Numbered from the stretch's first letter, positions 26,247 through 34,671 are shown. The stretch: DNA of 64,000 nt from JAIBJN01 sp963838795 (GCA_963838795.1 CAWISL010000010.1:1-64000); one strand, 5' to 3'. The notes: generated by a model not told the origin, from the sequence alone. Numbers and translations are program-made.

Positions 26247-26927
26247 CTACGAGCCGAGAATGTTCACGGCGCGAGCGGCGACCAGCAGCACCGTGACGGC
26301 GGACAGGCCGGACTCGAGGCCCATCATCGCCTTCGCACGCAGGGACAGGGGCATCGCGTCGGTCGGACTGAATGCAATCGCGTTCGTGAGGGCGACGTAG
26401 ATGTAGTCCCAAACCTGCGGACGCCAGTCCCTGGAGGCGAGTTGCGGATTCTCGTCCTGCGGAAACTGGAAGTCGAGTGTCGCCCGGGCCGGGGCGCGTA
26501 GCCGTGCGGCCGGTCCGCCAGCTTCAAGCTCCCAGAACGCGAGCCCGAAGACGATGACGTCGGCGGCCCAGAGCGCGAAGCCGGTAAGCAACAGCTCGCC
26601 GCCCGTGAGGTCGGAGCTGCTCGCGGTTACCAGGCCTGCGACGAGAAGCGCCAGCGCGGTGAAGTTCCCGAGCACGAGAAGGCCGAGAAGCAGCAGCGCC
26701 GCCCTCCGCGACCGAACGAGCCCACTCCCGCGGTAGGTCAAGGACAGATCGATCGCCAACACGAGGACCGGGGCGGCCACGAGGAGCCATATCCACCACG
26801 GCAGGCCGAGGAGTTTCCACTCCTGCGCTCGGCTCACGCCCGCCAGAACGACGAACACAAGTAACGCGACCAGAGCAGCGGGGGCCGCCTCCCGGCGTCC
26901 CTGAGCGCGGGCTTCGGCCTCGCTCAT
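26247..26927 (-). CDS. Integral membrane protein, DUF1345-like
   Basis: 226 residues with six likely membrane helices: PAALVALLVFVVLAGVS, WIWLLVAAPVLVLAID, RAALLLLGLLVLGNFTALAL, LLLTGFALWAADVIVFGLAF, then after a hydrophilic loop YIYVALTNAIAFSPTDAMPL and SGLSAVTVLLVAARAVNIL. The loop-helix TNAIAFSPTDAMPLS followed by GLESGLSAVTVLL resembles a conserved block of DUF1345-type and two-helix ion-channel-like proteins. Function unknown. A second possible ATG lies 12 bases upstream (26939). The gene ends 39 bases after the kinase-tail pseudogene, convergent with it. Confidence 0.68.
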   Translation of the reverse strand: MSEAEARAQGRREAAPAALVALLVFVVLAGVSRAQEWKLLGLPWWIWLLVAAPVLVLAIDLSLTYRGSGLVRSRRAALLLLGLLVLGNFTALALLVAGLVTASSSDLTGGELLLTGFALWAADVIVFGLAFWELEAGGPAARLRAPARATLDFQFPQDENPQLASRDWRPQVWDYIYVALTNAIAFSPTDAMPLSLRAKAMMGLESGLSAVTVLLVAARAVNILGS

Positions 26928-27060
26928 TGGCATTCGCACTCATTCGCGACTCGGCCTTCCAGCTCCTTTCGACGTTTGGGAAAGCGCAGAGTTCCCCGCT
27001 GCCCGGAGGCCAGGCTCGGGTCGCATCAGAAAGCGCGCCCGAGCGGGGCTCTTCAGAGCG

Positions 27061-27099
27061 GCCGAAGCTCGGACTCGAACCGAGCGTCAGCTTTCATTC
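27061..27099 (-). repeat. Truncated copy of the tRNA-Thr 3' end (probable attachment-site remnant)
   Basis: 27061-27084 matches the acceptor strand and T-arm of the tRNA at 51028 at 23 of 24 positions, including the complete T-stem and loop. Beyond it only a scattered TTCATT remains of the anticodon side. Read on the minus strand, the upstream DNA can form six acceptor pairs but no proper anticodon arm, so it is not a working tRNA. Same orientation as the other copies. Confidence 0.65.
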
Positions 27100-27193
27100 A
27101 AGCGGACCGCCCGTTCGCTCACGACTCATCTGCCCGCTGTGGGCATGAGCCTTCGGATTCCTGGGGCAACGCCGCCGTCGCCCGGGGGCTTCG

Positions 27194-27277
27194 TTACCGC
27201 AGCTCCCAGCCGCCGCGGTAGATGAGGCCGCCGAGGCCTCCGACCATGAAGGCCAACGCCACTACTCCTACGATCAT
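27194..27277 (-). CDS. 27-residue membrane peptide
   Basis: MIVGVVALAFMVGGLGGLI and a short basic/polar tail form a single hydrophobic helix. The ATG (27277) overlaps the TGA of the upstream 109-residue gene as ATGA and is preceded by AAAGGAACAG, the same ribosome-site block found before the 12-codon frame at 27641. The overlap and the good ribosome site argue that it is translated. Small single-helix peptides of this kind often adjust a membrane complex; no partner can be named. Confidence 0.5.
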   Translation of the reverse strand: MIVGVVALAFMVGGLGGLIYRGGWELR

Positions 27278-27603
27278 TCTCTGTTCCTTTCCGTGCGTGT
27301 AGAAGCGCCGAGGGTTCGGCGCTCCCCAGGAGGCCAATGGAGGTCTCTCCCATTTGGTACGTGCTCGGCACGTGTTGCCGAGATCAGTGCAAAGCCCTCT
27401 GGGCCGATCACTTCCTGCGCCTGATCCCAAGCGTCACGGGACGCCGCACCCGCCCACGAGCGCCGTAGGTCAGGAGTCGACTCGGCCTCTCTCAATCTCT
27501 CCATCCGTCGGTCCGCCTCACTCGATACACGGCAGAGCGCCAGAGCGAAGATGAGCGCTACGAGGAACAGAGCGACCCAGGACAGTCCTACGATCCAGAG
27601 CAT
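27274..27603 (-). CDS. Small membrane-anchored protein of unknown function
   Basis: 109 residues from ATG 27603. One N-terminal helix (MLWIVGLSWVALFLVALIFA) is followed by a cytoplasmic-type domain rich in Arg/Glu (RRMERLREAE). No known domain. It forms a chain with tiny reading frames on either side: the TGA of the upstream 12-codon frame touches its ATG (TGATG), and its own TGA overlaps the ATG of the 27-residue peptide. Such coupling suggests one functional unit near the left end of segment C. Confidence 0.55.
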   Translation of the reverse strand: MLWIVGLSWVALFLVALIFALALCRVSSEADRRMERLREAESTPDLRRSWAGAASRDAWDQAQEVIGPEGFALISATRAEHVPNGRDLHWPPGERRTLGASTRTERNRE

Positions 27604-27641
27604 CACCAGACGGCGGCCTTGATCTTCACTACGAGTTTCAC
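27603..27641 (-). CDS. 12-codon leader-like frame
   Basis: GTG 27641 with AAAGGAACAGCAG just upstream encodes MKLVVKIKAAVW and stops in the TGATG junction with the next gene. It may be a leader that couples ribosomes into the 109-residue gene or a genuine micropeptide. At this length coding cannot be proved from sequence. Confidence 0.3.
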   Translation of the reverse strand: MKLVVKIKAAVW

Positions 27642-27967
27642 CTGCTGTTCCTTTCTTCCTGAAGCGGGGGCCTCTCCGCCGCTCCGCCCGGCCTCCCCTA
27701 GGCGAGTGGGAGGTCGGGCGCAACGGGGATGCGCCGGCGGTTGTCGTTCGCCGGTTTCTTCCTCACGGGCGCTCGGTGACGAACCGGGCTCGCGGTAGGG
27801 GTCATGCCTCTGCGGGGTCCTCCGTCGCAACGACGGGGTGCGTCCCGTCAGTGTGTCTCTGGCCGGTCGCGGTTACACCGGCGCCAACAAGGATAGCCGC
27901 TCTTAAGCGCAAGTGCAAGTAGCTGTTGCGTAGCAGGTGACGGTTGCGCTTGCTCTATGATACGGGC
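27642..27967. other. Gene-poor stretch
   Basis: 326 bases with no convincing gene. It holds the ribosome site of the leftward micro-operon at its left end, a weak GACGGG/CCCGTC hairpin near 27833-27850, and a TATGAT box about 10 bases before the HTH gene at 27968, which could be that gene's -10 region. Base composition is slightly lower in GC than in neighbouring genes. Confidence 0.4.
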
Positions 27968-28207
27968 ATGGCACACGACACCGAAGTCAAAGCTGTGCTG
28001 CGCGCTTACCGGAAAGCACTCGACGCGCTTCAGCGCCTCGACCGGGCGCGGCGCACCTTTCGCAGCGACCTGCTTACCGCACACGAGGCGGGCGCCAGCA
28101 AGGCCGAGCTCGCCCGAGCGCTCGGCGTCTCGCGTCAGCGCGTGGACGAGGTGCTCGGCCGTGCCCGTCACGAACGGGCCGCAGGCGTCGAGGACGTCAC
28201 CGACTAA
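27968..28207 (+). CDS. Small helix-turn-helix protein
   Basis: 79 residues: a basic helical first half (about 8-45, RKALDALQRLDRARRTF) and a helix-turn-helix at about 47-68 (GASKAELARALGVSRQRVDEVL). The HTH resembles those of small transcription or replication regulators carried by mobile elements, where the first half would dimerise. ATG 27968 has a TATGAT box shortly upstream and no clear Shine-Dalgarno, so a short leader is possible. It stands alone next to the tRNA-derived repeat at 27061, consistent with an element-borne regulator. Confidence 0.65.
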   Translation: MAHDTEVKAVLRAYRKALDALQRLDRARRTFRSDLLTAHEAGASKAELARALGVSRQRVDEVLGRARHERAAGVEDVTD

Positions 28208-28523
28208 GGCGAGCGCAGCGTTACCAGCGTCACTCCATGACGGGAGACCGCATCTTTTGCCTCCTTCCTAGTCTCCGTCGTGCGTGTGACCTTTGGTCGG
28301 CCTCCCACGTCTTAGGGGCGTGAGATCGTTCACTTCGACGTGGCGCATGGCCGAAGGAGGCTGCCCTGGCCGGAGGAATGGAGGAGCAGCGAGTGGCGCG
28401 CGCCTCCTGCGCTTTCGCTCTCACGCGATTTGCGAAAGTGGGGGGCGGGGAACGCGGCGCCGCTGGTCAGAGCGCCCGTGCTCTGCCTATGCAACCTCCG
28501 GAAGGAAGAGGCCTGGCCGCGAG
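28208..28523. other. Intergenic stretch without a recognisable gene
   Basis: 316 bases between the HTH gene and the convergent reductase gene. The frames here lack coding character. A short tRNA-D-arm-like string (GCTGGTCAGAGC) near 28465 has no matching arms. No strong hairpin was seen. Confidence 0.4.
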
Positions 28524-29087
28524 TCAGTCCGACGCATCGCGGGCGCGCCCGTAGCGCTCGTAGATCACGCGCGAGCCGAACGTCCTGGTCTCGATCAGGT
28601 CGAGCGGGACGTCTTCGGTGACCGGCGGCAGGAACGGCGTGCCGCCACCGACGACGACCGGATAGCGGAAGATGCGCAGCTCGTCGACGAGGCCGAGCTC
28701 GAACGCCGCCGCGGCCAGGCCGGCGCCGCCGATCGCGACGTCCTTGTCAGTCGCGTCGAGCGCCGCAGCGGCCTCCTCGGCCACCGACGCCCCGGCAAGC
28801 CGGGCGTTGCCCTGGACGCTGTCGAGCGTGCGGCTGAAGACGACCTTCGGGAGCGCACACCACACGTCGGCGAACGCGGCCCCGAGCTCGTCGTCGCGCA
28901 GCGCCGGATCCGTCTCCCACACCAGCATCGTCTCGTAGAGCTTGCGGCCGCACAGAAAACCGCCGAGCTCGCGTACCAGCGCGGTGTGGAAACGAAACAG
29001 CTCCTCGCTAGGGGCCGTCCACTCGAACGCACCCTCGCGGTCGGCGATAAAGCCGTCCACCGAGGTGCTCATCGAGTAGATCAGCAT
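28524..29087 (-). CDS. Dihydrofolate-reductase-like protein (RibD C-terminal family)
   Basis: 187 residues of the DHFR/RibD_C fold: IYSMSTSVDGFIADREGAF at the start, GRKLYETM for the nucleotide loop, PKVVFSRTL, then the second Rossmann strand DVAIGGAGLAAAAFE and the C-terminal strand pair ending near VIYERYG. Stand-alone members are NADPH-dependent reductases of mostly unknown substrate and are common in actinobacteria. ATG 29087 gives the family's usual N-terminus. Five bases upstream, on the same strand, ends what looks like a broken dehydrogenase fragment. Confidence 0.82.
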   Translation of the reverse strand: MLIYSMSTSVDGFIADREGAFEWTAPSEELFRFHTALVRELGGFLCGRKLYETMLVWETDPALRDDELGAAFADVWCALPKVVFSRTLDSVQGNARLAGASVAEEAAAALDATDKDVAIGGAGLAAAAFELGLVDELRIFRYPVVVGGGTPFLPPVTEDVPLDLIETRTFGSRVIYERYGRARDASD

Positions 29088-29091
29088 GGCT

Positions 29092-29214
29092 TCAGATCAT
29101 CGCACCGAAGCAACGGACGATGATCGTGTCGACGTCGATGTCGACGGCGGGCGGCTGGAGGAGCGCCCAGATCACGTACTCGGCGAGCTGGTTGAAGGTG
29201 AGCAGGTCGCCTTC
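29092..29214 (-). pseudogene. Possible remnant of a short-chain dehydrogenase C-terminus
   Basis: A frame ending at the TGA at 29092 reads EGDLLTFNQLAEYVIWALL, then QPPAVDID and TIIVRCFGAM. The pattern (helix with xxAxxVxWALxxPP, then a strand IxVRxxxA) is how many SDR proteins end. No start or upstream SDR motifs are found, and further upstream the frame loses coding character. It is best seen as the tail of a deleted gene; the match is short, so the family call is tentative. Confidence 0.35.
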
Positions 29215-29483
29215 GGGCGGGCGCGCAGGATGGACGCCCGCTGCAGAACGTGTCTGTGCTCATGTGTTCTAAGACCCCGCCCGAGCAGCGAAATCATCGC
29301 CACTCCGCCACCCGCGGCATCGAGCGCAGCGTGCCGTACGACGGTTCCCTGACGCGACGTCGCTGCTCGTTCCAGGCGAACGAAAGCGCCGCTCGACGGA
29401 GCGTCGGGTGGAAGGTGCGTAGCTCGGGTAGACGCCGCGGCCGACGGACGGAGCCCCCGCGCGCCCGCACCGGTAGCCTCGGC

Positions 29484-30224
29484 GTGGTGTTCGACCACGT
29501 CGGCATCGCCGTCTCGGACCTGGGGGCGTCCGAGCGCTTCTACCGCACCGTCCTCTCCGTGCTGGGGGTCGAGCCGAGCCAGGCAGACGCCGAGCTCGTC
29601 GAGTGGGAGGACTGGGACATCATGCCCACGGACCGCGAGCACCCCGTGACCCGCGGCCTGCACGTCGGGTTCCGCGCGCCGAGCCACGGGGCTGTGGACG
29701 CCTTCTGGCAGGCGGGGATCGACGCCGGGTACCGCGACGACGGCGCGCCCGGGCCGCGCACGGAGTACGGACCCGACTACTACGGCGGGTTCCTGCTCGA
29801 CCCGGACGGCAACAGCGTCGAGGCGGTGCACGGCGAGCGCGAGCGCCCCGTGCCCGACGGCCGCGTCGACCACCTGTGGATCCGCGTTGCCGACCTCCGG
29901 GCGTCCACGCGCTTCTACGCGACCATCGCGCCCCACGCCGGGATCCGGCTGGGGGACGACGAGCCCGGCCGCGCGCACTTCAGGGGCGAGGACTACAGCT
30001 TCTCGCTGATCGACGATGAGCGGCCGCTCACGGAGCACGTCCACCTCGCGTTCGCCGCCCGCGAGGACGCCACGGTGCGCGCGTTCCACGCCGCCGCGCT
30101 CGCCGCCGGCTACGAGGACCACGGCGGTCCGGGGGAGCGCGCCGTGTACCACCCGGGCTACTACGGCGCGTTCGTCCTGGACCCCGACGGGCACAACGTC
30201 GAAGTCGTCAACCACAACCGCTGA
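29484..30224 (+). CDS. Two-domain VOC-family (glyoxalase/dioxygenase fold) protein
   Basis: 246 residues made of two tandem vicinal-oxygen-chelate modules: DHVGIAVSDLGASERFY and GPDYYGGFLLDPDGNSVEAV in the first, DHLWIRVADLRASTRFY and HPGYYGAFVLDPDGHNVEVV in the second. Each has the His and Glu positions that bind a metal in this fold. Family members include glyoxalase I, extradiol dioxygenases and antibiotic-binding proteins; no substrate can be assigned. The start is the GTG pair at 29484/29487, just before the conserved first strand, with no ribosome site, so the transcript may be leaderless. Confidence 0.8.
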   Translation: MVFDHVGIAVSDLGASERFYRTVLSVLGVEPSQADAELVEWEDWDIMPTDREHPVTRGLHVGFRAPSHGAVDAFWQAGIDAGYRDDGAPGPRTEYGPDYYGGFLLDPDGNSVEAVHGERERPVPDGRVDHLWIRVADLRASTRFYATIAPHAGIRLGDDEPGRAHFRGEDYSFSLIDDERPLTEHVHLAFAAREDATVRAFHAAALAAGYEDHGGPGERAVYHPGYYGAFVLDPDGHNVEVVNHNR

Positions 30225-30396
30225 CATGGTGGGGCCACCTTTCGGTGGTTTCCGAGCACGGAACGATGCCTGGCAGAAGGATGCGAGGGCAACGCGGTTC
30301 GAGTGGAGCCCCGGCGAGCTCGGTTGGACGATCGTCGAAGCGGCCGCCGGGTTGGTCGAGGGGGCCGTCGTCGACGGTGCGGGTACCGTGGGGCCG

Positions 30397-31261
30397 GTGC
30401 GAATCGCGACCTGGAACGTCAACTCGGTCAAGCAGCGCGTGCCGCGGCTGCTGCCTTGGCTGGATGAGCGGCGGCCGGACGTCGTCTGCCTGCAGGAGAC
30501 TAAGCTCGCAGACGATGCGTTCCTCGACCTGCTCGGCGAGCGAGCTCCGAGACCGCGGGTACGCGGTCGCAGTTCACGGCGAGGCGACGTGGAATGGAGT
30601 CGCGATCCTCTCGCGTGTGGGTCTGGATGACGTGGTCGTGGGACTCGCCGGTGCGCCAGGCTTCCCGCGTCCAGAGTCGCGCGCGGTCTCTGCCACGTGT
30701 GGCGGGATCCGGGTGGTCTCTGTGTACGTGCCAAACGGGCGCGAGCCGGACTCGGAGCACTACCAGTACAAGCTCGCCTGGCTGGCTTCGCTGCGGGAGA
30801 TGGTTGCCGCCGGCCCGGAGGCGACGGTCGTATGTGGCGACATGAACATCGCACCGACCGACGACGATGTGTTCGATCCCGAGGCCTACGTCGGACAGAC
30901 CCACGTCACCCCCCTCGAGCGGGCGGCCCTGGCGGAGCTCCAGGCGCTCGGCTTGCGTGACGTCGTGCGCGATCGCTGGCCGAACGAGCGGGTGTTCACC
31001 TACTGGGACTACCGGGCGGGGATGTTCCATCAGGACCTCGGGATGCGGATCGATCTGGTATTGGCCAGCGAGACGGTCGCCGGCCGTGTCCGGGCGGCAT
31101 GGGTGGATCGGCAGGCCCGCAAGGGAAGCGGGCCTAGCGACCACGCACCGGTGATCGTCGACATGGACGAGGCGCCGGACGGGGACATCGGGCCAGTCGT
31201 GCCGCCGCCCTCCGCTCCGGTGACGACGCGCGGCTCGCCCAAGCTGCCGCAGTCGCCGTAA
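30397..31261 (+). CDS. xthA: Exodeoxyribonuclease III / AP endonuclease (one frameshift)
   Basis: Mg-dependent 3'-5' exonuclease and AP endonuclease of the EEP fold. GTG 30397 begins RIATWNVNSVKQRV, with the catalytic Glu in CLQETKLAD. One extra G near 30535 (CTG-CTC-G-GCG) breaks the frame; repaired it reads LASELRDRGYAVAVHG, then WNGVAILSR, VCGDMNIAPTD, RIDLVLAS and the catalytic SDHAP. After repair the protein is about 287 residues, family-normal, with a short Pro-rich tail. It is convergent with the LigD-type gene, another DNA-repair function. Confidence 0.86.
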
Positions 31262-31279
31262 GGCCCACGCGGGCCTTAC
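31258..31279. terminator. Bidirectional terminator overlapping two stop codons
   Basis: GTAAGGCCC and GGGCCTTAC form a perfect 9-bp stem with a 4-nt loop (ACGC). The left arm contains the TAA of the exonuclease gene and the right arm contains the complement of the stop of the convergent LigD-type gene, so one hairpin serves both. Confidence 0.72.
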
Positions 31280-32340
31280 CGCGGACGCTCCCGATCGCGC
31301 GAGGGCTGAACGCGCTTTGGCTCTCCCGGCATCTTCGGATAGTCGGGTGGGTAAGGCATGTCCCCCCGTCCCTCGGCGGCGTCGTTCTCGTACATGTCCA
31401 GCAGCGGCCGCAGCGAGTGGACGGCTTCGTCGATCGTCGCGTGGCGATCGCCCACCTCGGCAAAGCGCGCGGGCATGGTCGCGACCGTGAAGTCCTCAGG
31501 CGCGACTTCGGCGAGCTCGTCCCACGTGACCGGTGCGGAGACCGGCGCGCCCGCTTTCGGCCGGACGCTGTAGGCCGAGGCAATCGTGCGATCGCGGGCG
31601 TTCTGGTTGTAGTCGATGAAAATGCGCTCGCCGCGCTCCTCCTTCCACCAGTTGGTCGTGACCTGACCTGGTAGACGCCGCTCGAGCTCACGCCCGAAGG
31701 CGATCGCGGCGTGGCGAACGTCCGTAAACGTCCAGCGGCGCGCGATCCGGACATAGATGTGGACACCTCGGCCTCCCGAGGTCTTTGGGAAACCTGCATA
31801 GCCAAGCTCGTCCAAGAGCAAGCGTGCCTCAGCGGCGACGCGCACGGCGTCGGCGAAGTCCCTGCCCGGCTGCGGATCCAGGTCGATGCGCAGCTCGTCT
31901 GGATGGTCGACGTCGTCGCTGCGAACGGGCCACGGATGAAACGTGATCGTGCCCATCTGGGCCGCCCAGGCGACGACGGCCACCTCCGTGGGACAGATCT
32001 CATCCGCGTGTCGACCCGACGGGAACTGGATCCGCGCGGTCTGCACGTAGCCCGGAGCTCCTCTTGGAATGCGCTTCTGAAAGAAGGCGTCACCGCCGCC
32101 CTTCTCGCGCGTCGAGACGACGACGCCCGGATGCACGCCCTTAGGCCAGCGCTCGAGCGTCGTCGGCCGCCGCTCGAGCGCGCGCATGATGCCATCGCCA
32201 ACGGCGAGGTAGTACTTGACGATGTCGAGCTTGGTGACCGCCCTTGAGCGCTCGGTCATCGGGAAGATCACGCGATCGGCGCTAGTCACGCGCAAATCGC
32301 GCCCACCGGCGTCGACGATCATCGCCTCCGATGCGGCCAT
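31276..32340 (-). CDS. LigD-type DNA polymerase domain protein (NHEJ primase-polymerase)
   Basis: 354 residues of the AEP-type polymerase domain found in bacterial LigD: VTSADRVIFP near the start, KTSGGRGVHIYVRI, the metal-binding LRIDLDPQPG, and AYSVRPKAGAPVSAPVTWDEL near the end. In mycobacteria it fills gaps and adds nucleotides during Ku-dependent end joining. Here it is a single-domain protein with no ligase or nuclease domain, and no ku gene is in the window. ATG 32340 is used; ATG 32322 (MIVDAGG) is also possible. Confidence 0.87.
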   Translation of the reverse strand: MAASEAMIVDAGGRDLRVTSADRVIFPMTERSRAVTKLDIVKYYLAVGDGIMRALERRPTTLERWPKGVHPGVVVSTREKGGGDAFFQKRIPRGAPGYVQTARIQFPSGRHADEICPTEVAVVAWAAQMGTITFHPWPVRSDDVDHPDELRIDLDPQPGRDFADAVRVAAEARLLLDELGYAGFPKTSGGRGVHIYVRIARRWTFTDVRHAAIAFGRELERRLPGQVTTNWWKEERGERIFIDYNQNARDRTIASAYSVRPKAGAPVSAPVTWDELAEVAPEDFTVATMPARFAEVGDRHATIDEAVHSLRPLLDMYENDAAEGRGDMPYPPDYPKMPGEPKRVQPSRDRERPR

Positions 32341-32625
32341 GCCCGGAGTTCTACGTCAGCGACGCCCGGAGCACACCCGCCGCCACACCACAGCTGCTCA
32401 CCCGACCTTGCCGGACTCGCGTGGATCAACGCGCGAGCAGCCCGCGCAAGCCGGGCGAGGCATCCGCGTCGGAATGCCCGCGGGAGCGTCGCCAGCCACC
32501 GGGCGCGCTTGTCCTTGGCGCGACGAGCGCCAGCGGTGCCTCGTCGTCTGCAGCGAGCTTTCTCGCCGGCCTGGCTGAAGACGCCGGGTTCGGTGCGAAG
32601 CGGCAGCGCCCCGGCCTGGGCGAGC

Positions 32626-33297
32626 TCAGTCCCCTTGCTTGTACTCGTCGTGCAGGTTCCACCACTGGTAGGGCGGGGTCTGCGGGTAGCCCTCCGGCGA
32701 GTCCTCCCACTCCTCTTGGCGCCCGAGGGCCGTGATGTCGAGGTAGCTCCAGGTGCTACCCATCGCCTCGTCGCCGCGGCTGTTGACGAAGTAGGTGCGG
32801 GAGATCCGGTCGCCGTCGTGGATGAAGGCGTTGGTGCCGTGCCACTCGTCCACGCCGAAGTCGGCGTCGAAGTCGTCGGTGATCGTGTACCACGGGATCT
32901 CCCAGCCCATCCGCGCCTTCCAGCGCTCGATGTCCGGCTGCGGCGCGCGCGAGACGAACGCGAGCGTTGTGTCGCGTGCGTTCAGGTGGGCGAGGTGGGC
33001 AACCTGGTCGGCCAGGAACGAACAGCCTCCGCAGCCTGCTTCGGGAAACCGCTTCATCCCAGGGTCGTAGAAGAAGCGGTAGACGATCAGCTGACGGCGC
33101 CCCTCGAAGAGGTCGAGCAGGCTCACGGGCCCGTCCGGGCCTTCGAAGCGGTAGTCCTTCTCGACGGCCATCCACGGCATCCGCCGGCGCTCGGCGGCCA
33201 GCGCGTCACGGGCTCGGGTGAGCGCCTTCTCCTTCACCAGCAGCTCCTCACGGGCAGCGTCCCATTTCTGGCGGGAAACGATCGGCGGTGTATTCAT
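32626..33297 (-). CDS. DUF899 thioredoxin-like protein
   Basis: 223 residues: VSRQKWDAAREELLVKEKAL at the start and RRMPWMAVEKDYRFEGPDG are hallmarks of DUF899. A thioredoxin-like fold follows with GCGGCSF near the active-site position, suggesting a CxxC dithiol/disulphide activity. Bacterial members are predicted oxidoreductases of unknown partner. ATG 33297 (MNTPPIVS) is preferred to an upstream in-frame codon at 33336 because the family starts there and AGGACAGAGCTGAG offers a ribosome site. A 328-base region with no gene signal on its 3' side separates it from the LigD-type gene. Confidence 0.82.
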   Translation of the reverse strand: MNTPPIVSRQKWDAAREELLVKEKALTRARDALAAERRRMPWMAVEKDYRFEGPDGPVSLLDLFEGRRQLIVYRFFYDPGMKRFPEAGCGGCSFLADQVAHLAHLNARDTTLAFVSRAPQPDIERWKARMGWEIPWYTITDDFDADFGVDEWHGTNAFIHDGDRISRTYFVNSRGDEAMGSTWSYLDITALGRQEEWEDSPEGYPQTPPYQWWNLHDEYKQGD

Positions 33298-33374
33298 CTC
33301 AGCTCTGTCCTCCTTCAGGTACTCGTAGCGGACCACCCACTGTTGGGAAGTCCCCCGCTTGTTCAGCGGATTTG

Positions 33375-34139
33375 CTAATCGATCAGCGCACCGCAGCTGA
33401 CGTTGACAATCGCCGCCGTCATGCTGCGGGCCCAGTCGGAGGCGGCGAAGGCGGCCGCGTTGCCGACGTCCTCGAGCGTCGCGGCCCGCCCGAGCAGCGT
33501 CTGCCCCTCGATCAGCTCGACGATCTTCTCGCGACCTTCGAAGCCCTCTGGGAGCGACTCGGGCACCCCTCCGCTCGCGAGCGTGACGACGCGGACTCCG
33601 TGCGGTCCGAGCTCGACGGCGAGCTGCCGCCGGATTGTCTCGATCGCGTCGAAGGCGACCTGCGTTCCTCCCAGGTAGTAGTCGCGCAGCGGGCCGCTGC
33701 GGTCGCCGGGGCCGCCGAAGGCGAGGATCACGCCCGAGCGCCGTGGGATCATGTGCCGCGCGGCCGCCCTCGCGGTCAGGAATGTCGTGCGCGCGGCGGT
33801 CTCGATCGGCGCCAGGAAGTCGTCCACCGCCATCTCGGCGAGCGGGGTCCCGTGGGTGTACGGGTGGGCGATCAGGTTGAAGGAGATGTCGATGCCACCG
33901 GCATCCGCCGCCACGGCGGCGGCGTGCTCATCGACCGCGTGCTCGTCGAGCGCGTCGACCTCCGCCGTCTCGGCCGCTCCCCCCGCGGAACGGATCTGCC
34001 CGGCGACCGCCTCGAGCTTCGCCGGTGTGCGGCCGGCGAGGAAGACCCTGGCGCCCTCGCGGGCGAACGCGCGGGCAACGGCGCCGCCGATCGACCCGCC
34101 CCCTCCGTAGATCACGGCGTTCCTGTTCTCGAGCAGCAC
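33375..34139 (-). CDS. SDR-family oxidoreductase
   Basis: 254 residues. The cofactor loop YGGGGSIGGAVARAFAREG (about 9-27) is a Gly-rich variant of TGxxxGIG. AGRT follows, ISFNLIAHP stands where NAG is usual, and YYLGGTQVAFDAIETI takes the place of YxxxK. The catalytic Lys is therefore not at its standard spacing, so activity may be altered. The usual C-terminal block is present (GRAATLEDVGNAAAFAASDWA and VNVSCGALID). GTG 34139 is chosen because GAGGAGG lies 5 bases upstream; a longer frame to 34211 has no such site. Confidence 0.75.
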   Translation of the reverse strand: MLLENRNAVIYGGGGSIGGAVARAFAREGARVFLAGRTPAKLEAVAGQIRSAGGAAETAEVDALDEHAVDEHAAAVAADAGGIDISFNLIAHPYTHGTPLAEMAVDDFLAPIETAARTTFLTARAAARHMIPRRSGVILAFGGPGDRSGPLRDYYLGGTQVAFDAIETIRRQLAVELGPHGVRVVTLASGGVPESLPEGFEGREKIVELIEGQTLLGRAATLEDVGNAAAFAASDWARSMTAAIVNVSCGALID

Positions 34140-34403
34140 GTCTACCTCCTCAAGTCTCAGGTCTCCCAATAGAGACCGAGTAGCGTCCCGGAACTCAGCG
34201 GTCGCGATCATTCTCGGTGAAGACCGAGGCGCCCTCGCGGTGGTTCCGGCGGAAAGGCTTGTCGTCGCGCCCGATTGCGGGATGAAGTACCTCTCCCGAG
34301 ACCGGGCGGGTCCGGAAGCTCGAAGCGATGGTCGCGGGCGCGCGAATCGTCAGGGACGTTCTCGCGAGTCACGGGAGGGCCCGCGATGTCAGGCCCTGCC
34401 TCA

Positions 34404-34446
34404 AGCCGACGCTCGGACTCGAACCGAGGACCCCTTCATTACGAGT
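34404..34446 (-). repeat. Exact copy of the tRNA-Thr 3' end (probable att site)
   Basis: 43 bases identical to the 3' part of the tRNA at 51028: discriminator, acceptor 3' strand, T-arm, variable loop and the 3' side of the anticodon arm, ending in the anticodon loop. The 5' half of a tRNA is absent. It is in the same orientation as the intact gene, as expected for the far-end duplicate made by an integrase that uses the tRNA 3' end. A large inverted repeat follows at 34463. Confidence 0.85.
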
Positions 34447-34462
34447 AATGGGCCGCTGTCAC

Positions 34463-34540
34463 CACCGGTCACCGGAAGTCACCTCAAGTCACTCGTCGCG
34501 ACGAATACCTTGGACTGGAGGTGACTCACGGTGACCGGTG
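34463..34540. repeat. Large inverted repeat beside the tRNA-derived att site
   Basis: Arms 34463-34485 and 34518-34540 (each 23 bases, beginning CACCGGTCACCG on one side and ending CGGTGACCGGTG on the other) are complementary at 21 of 23 positions. The pairing continues about 6 bp further (TGTCAC / ATGACA, one mismatch). The 32-nt centre repeats AAGTCAC/AAGTCACT. It lies 16 bases inside the presumed element end and may be integrase or excisionase arm sites, or an element-end hairpin. Confidence 0.7.
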
Positions 34541-34671
34541 ATGACAACCTCGTGGACCTCTGGTGAACCCTCGAGCAGTTGTCGACCTGGATAACAGAGG
34601 CCTCGGGACTTGACTTGCCCGGAAGCTGTACTTCTCGGCTCGCCCGTCCGCGCCACGCCCACCAAGCCCCG

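Noticed and set aside
27061..27170. Intact tRNA at the 27061 repeat
   Set aside because: T-arm and six acceptor pairs form, but the expected anticodon arm cannot, and the D-loop would be about 17 nt.
28455..28500. Possible tRNA (string GCTGGTCAGAGC)
   Set aside because: Only a D-arm-like piece; no anticodon or T-arm at the right spacing.
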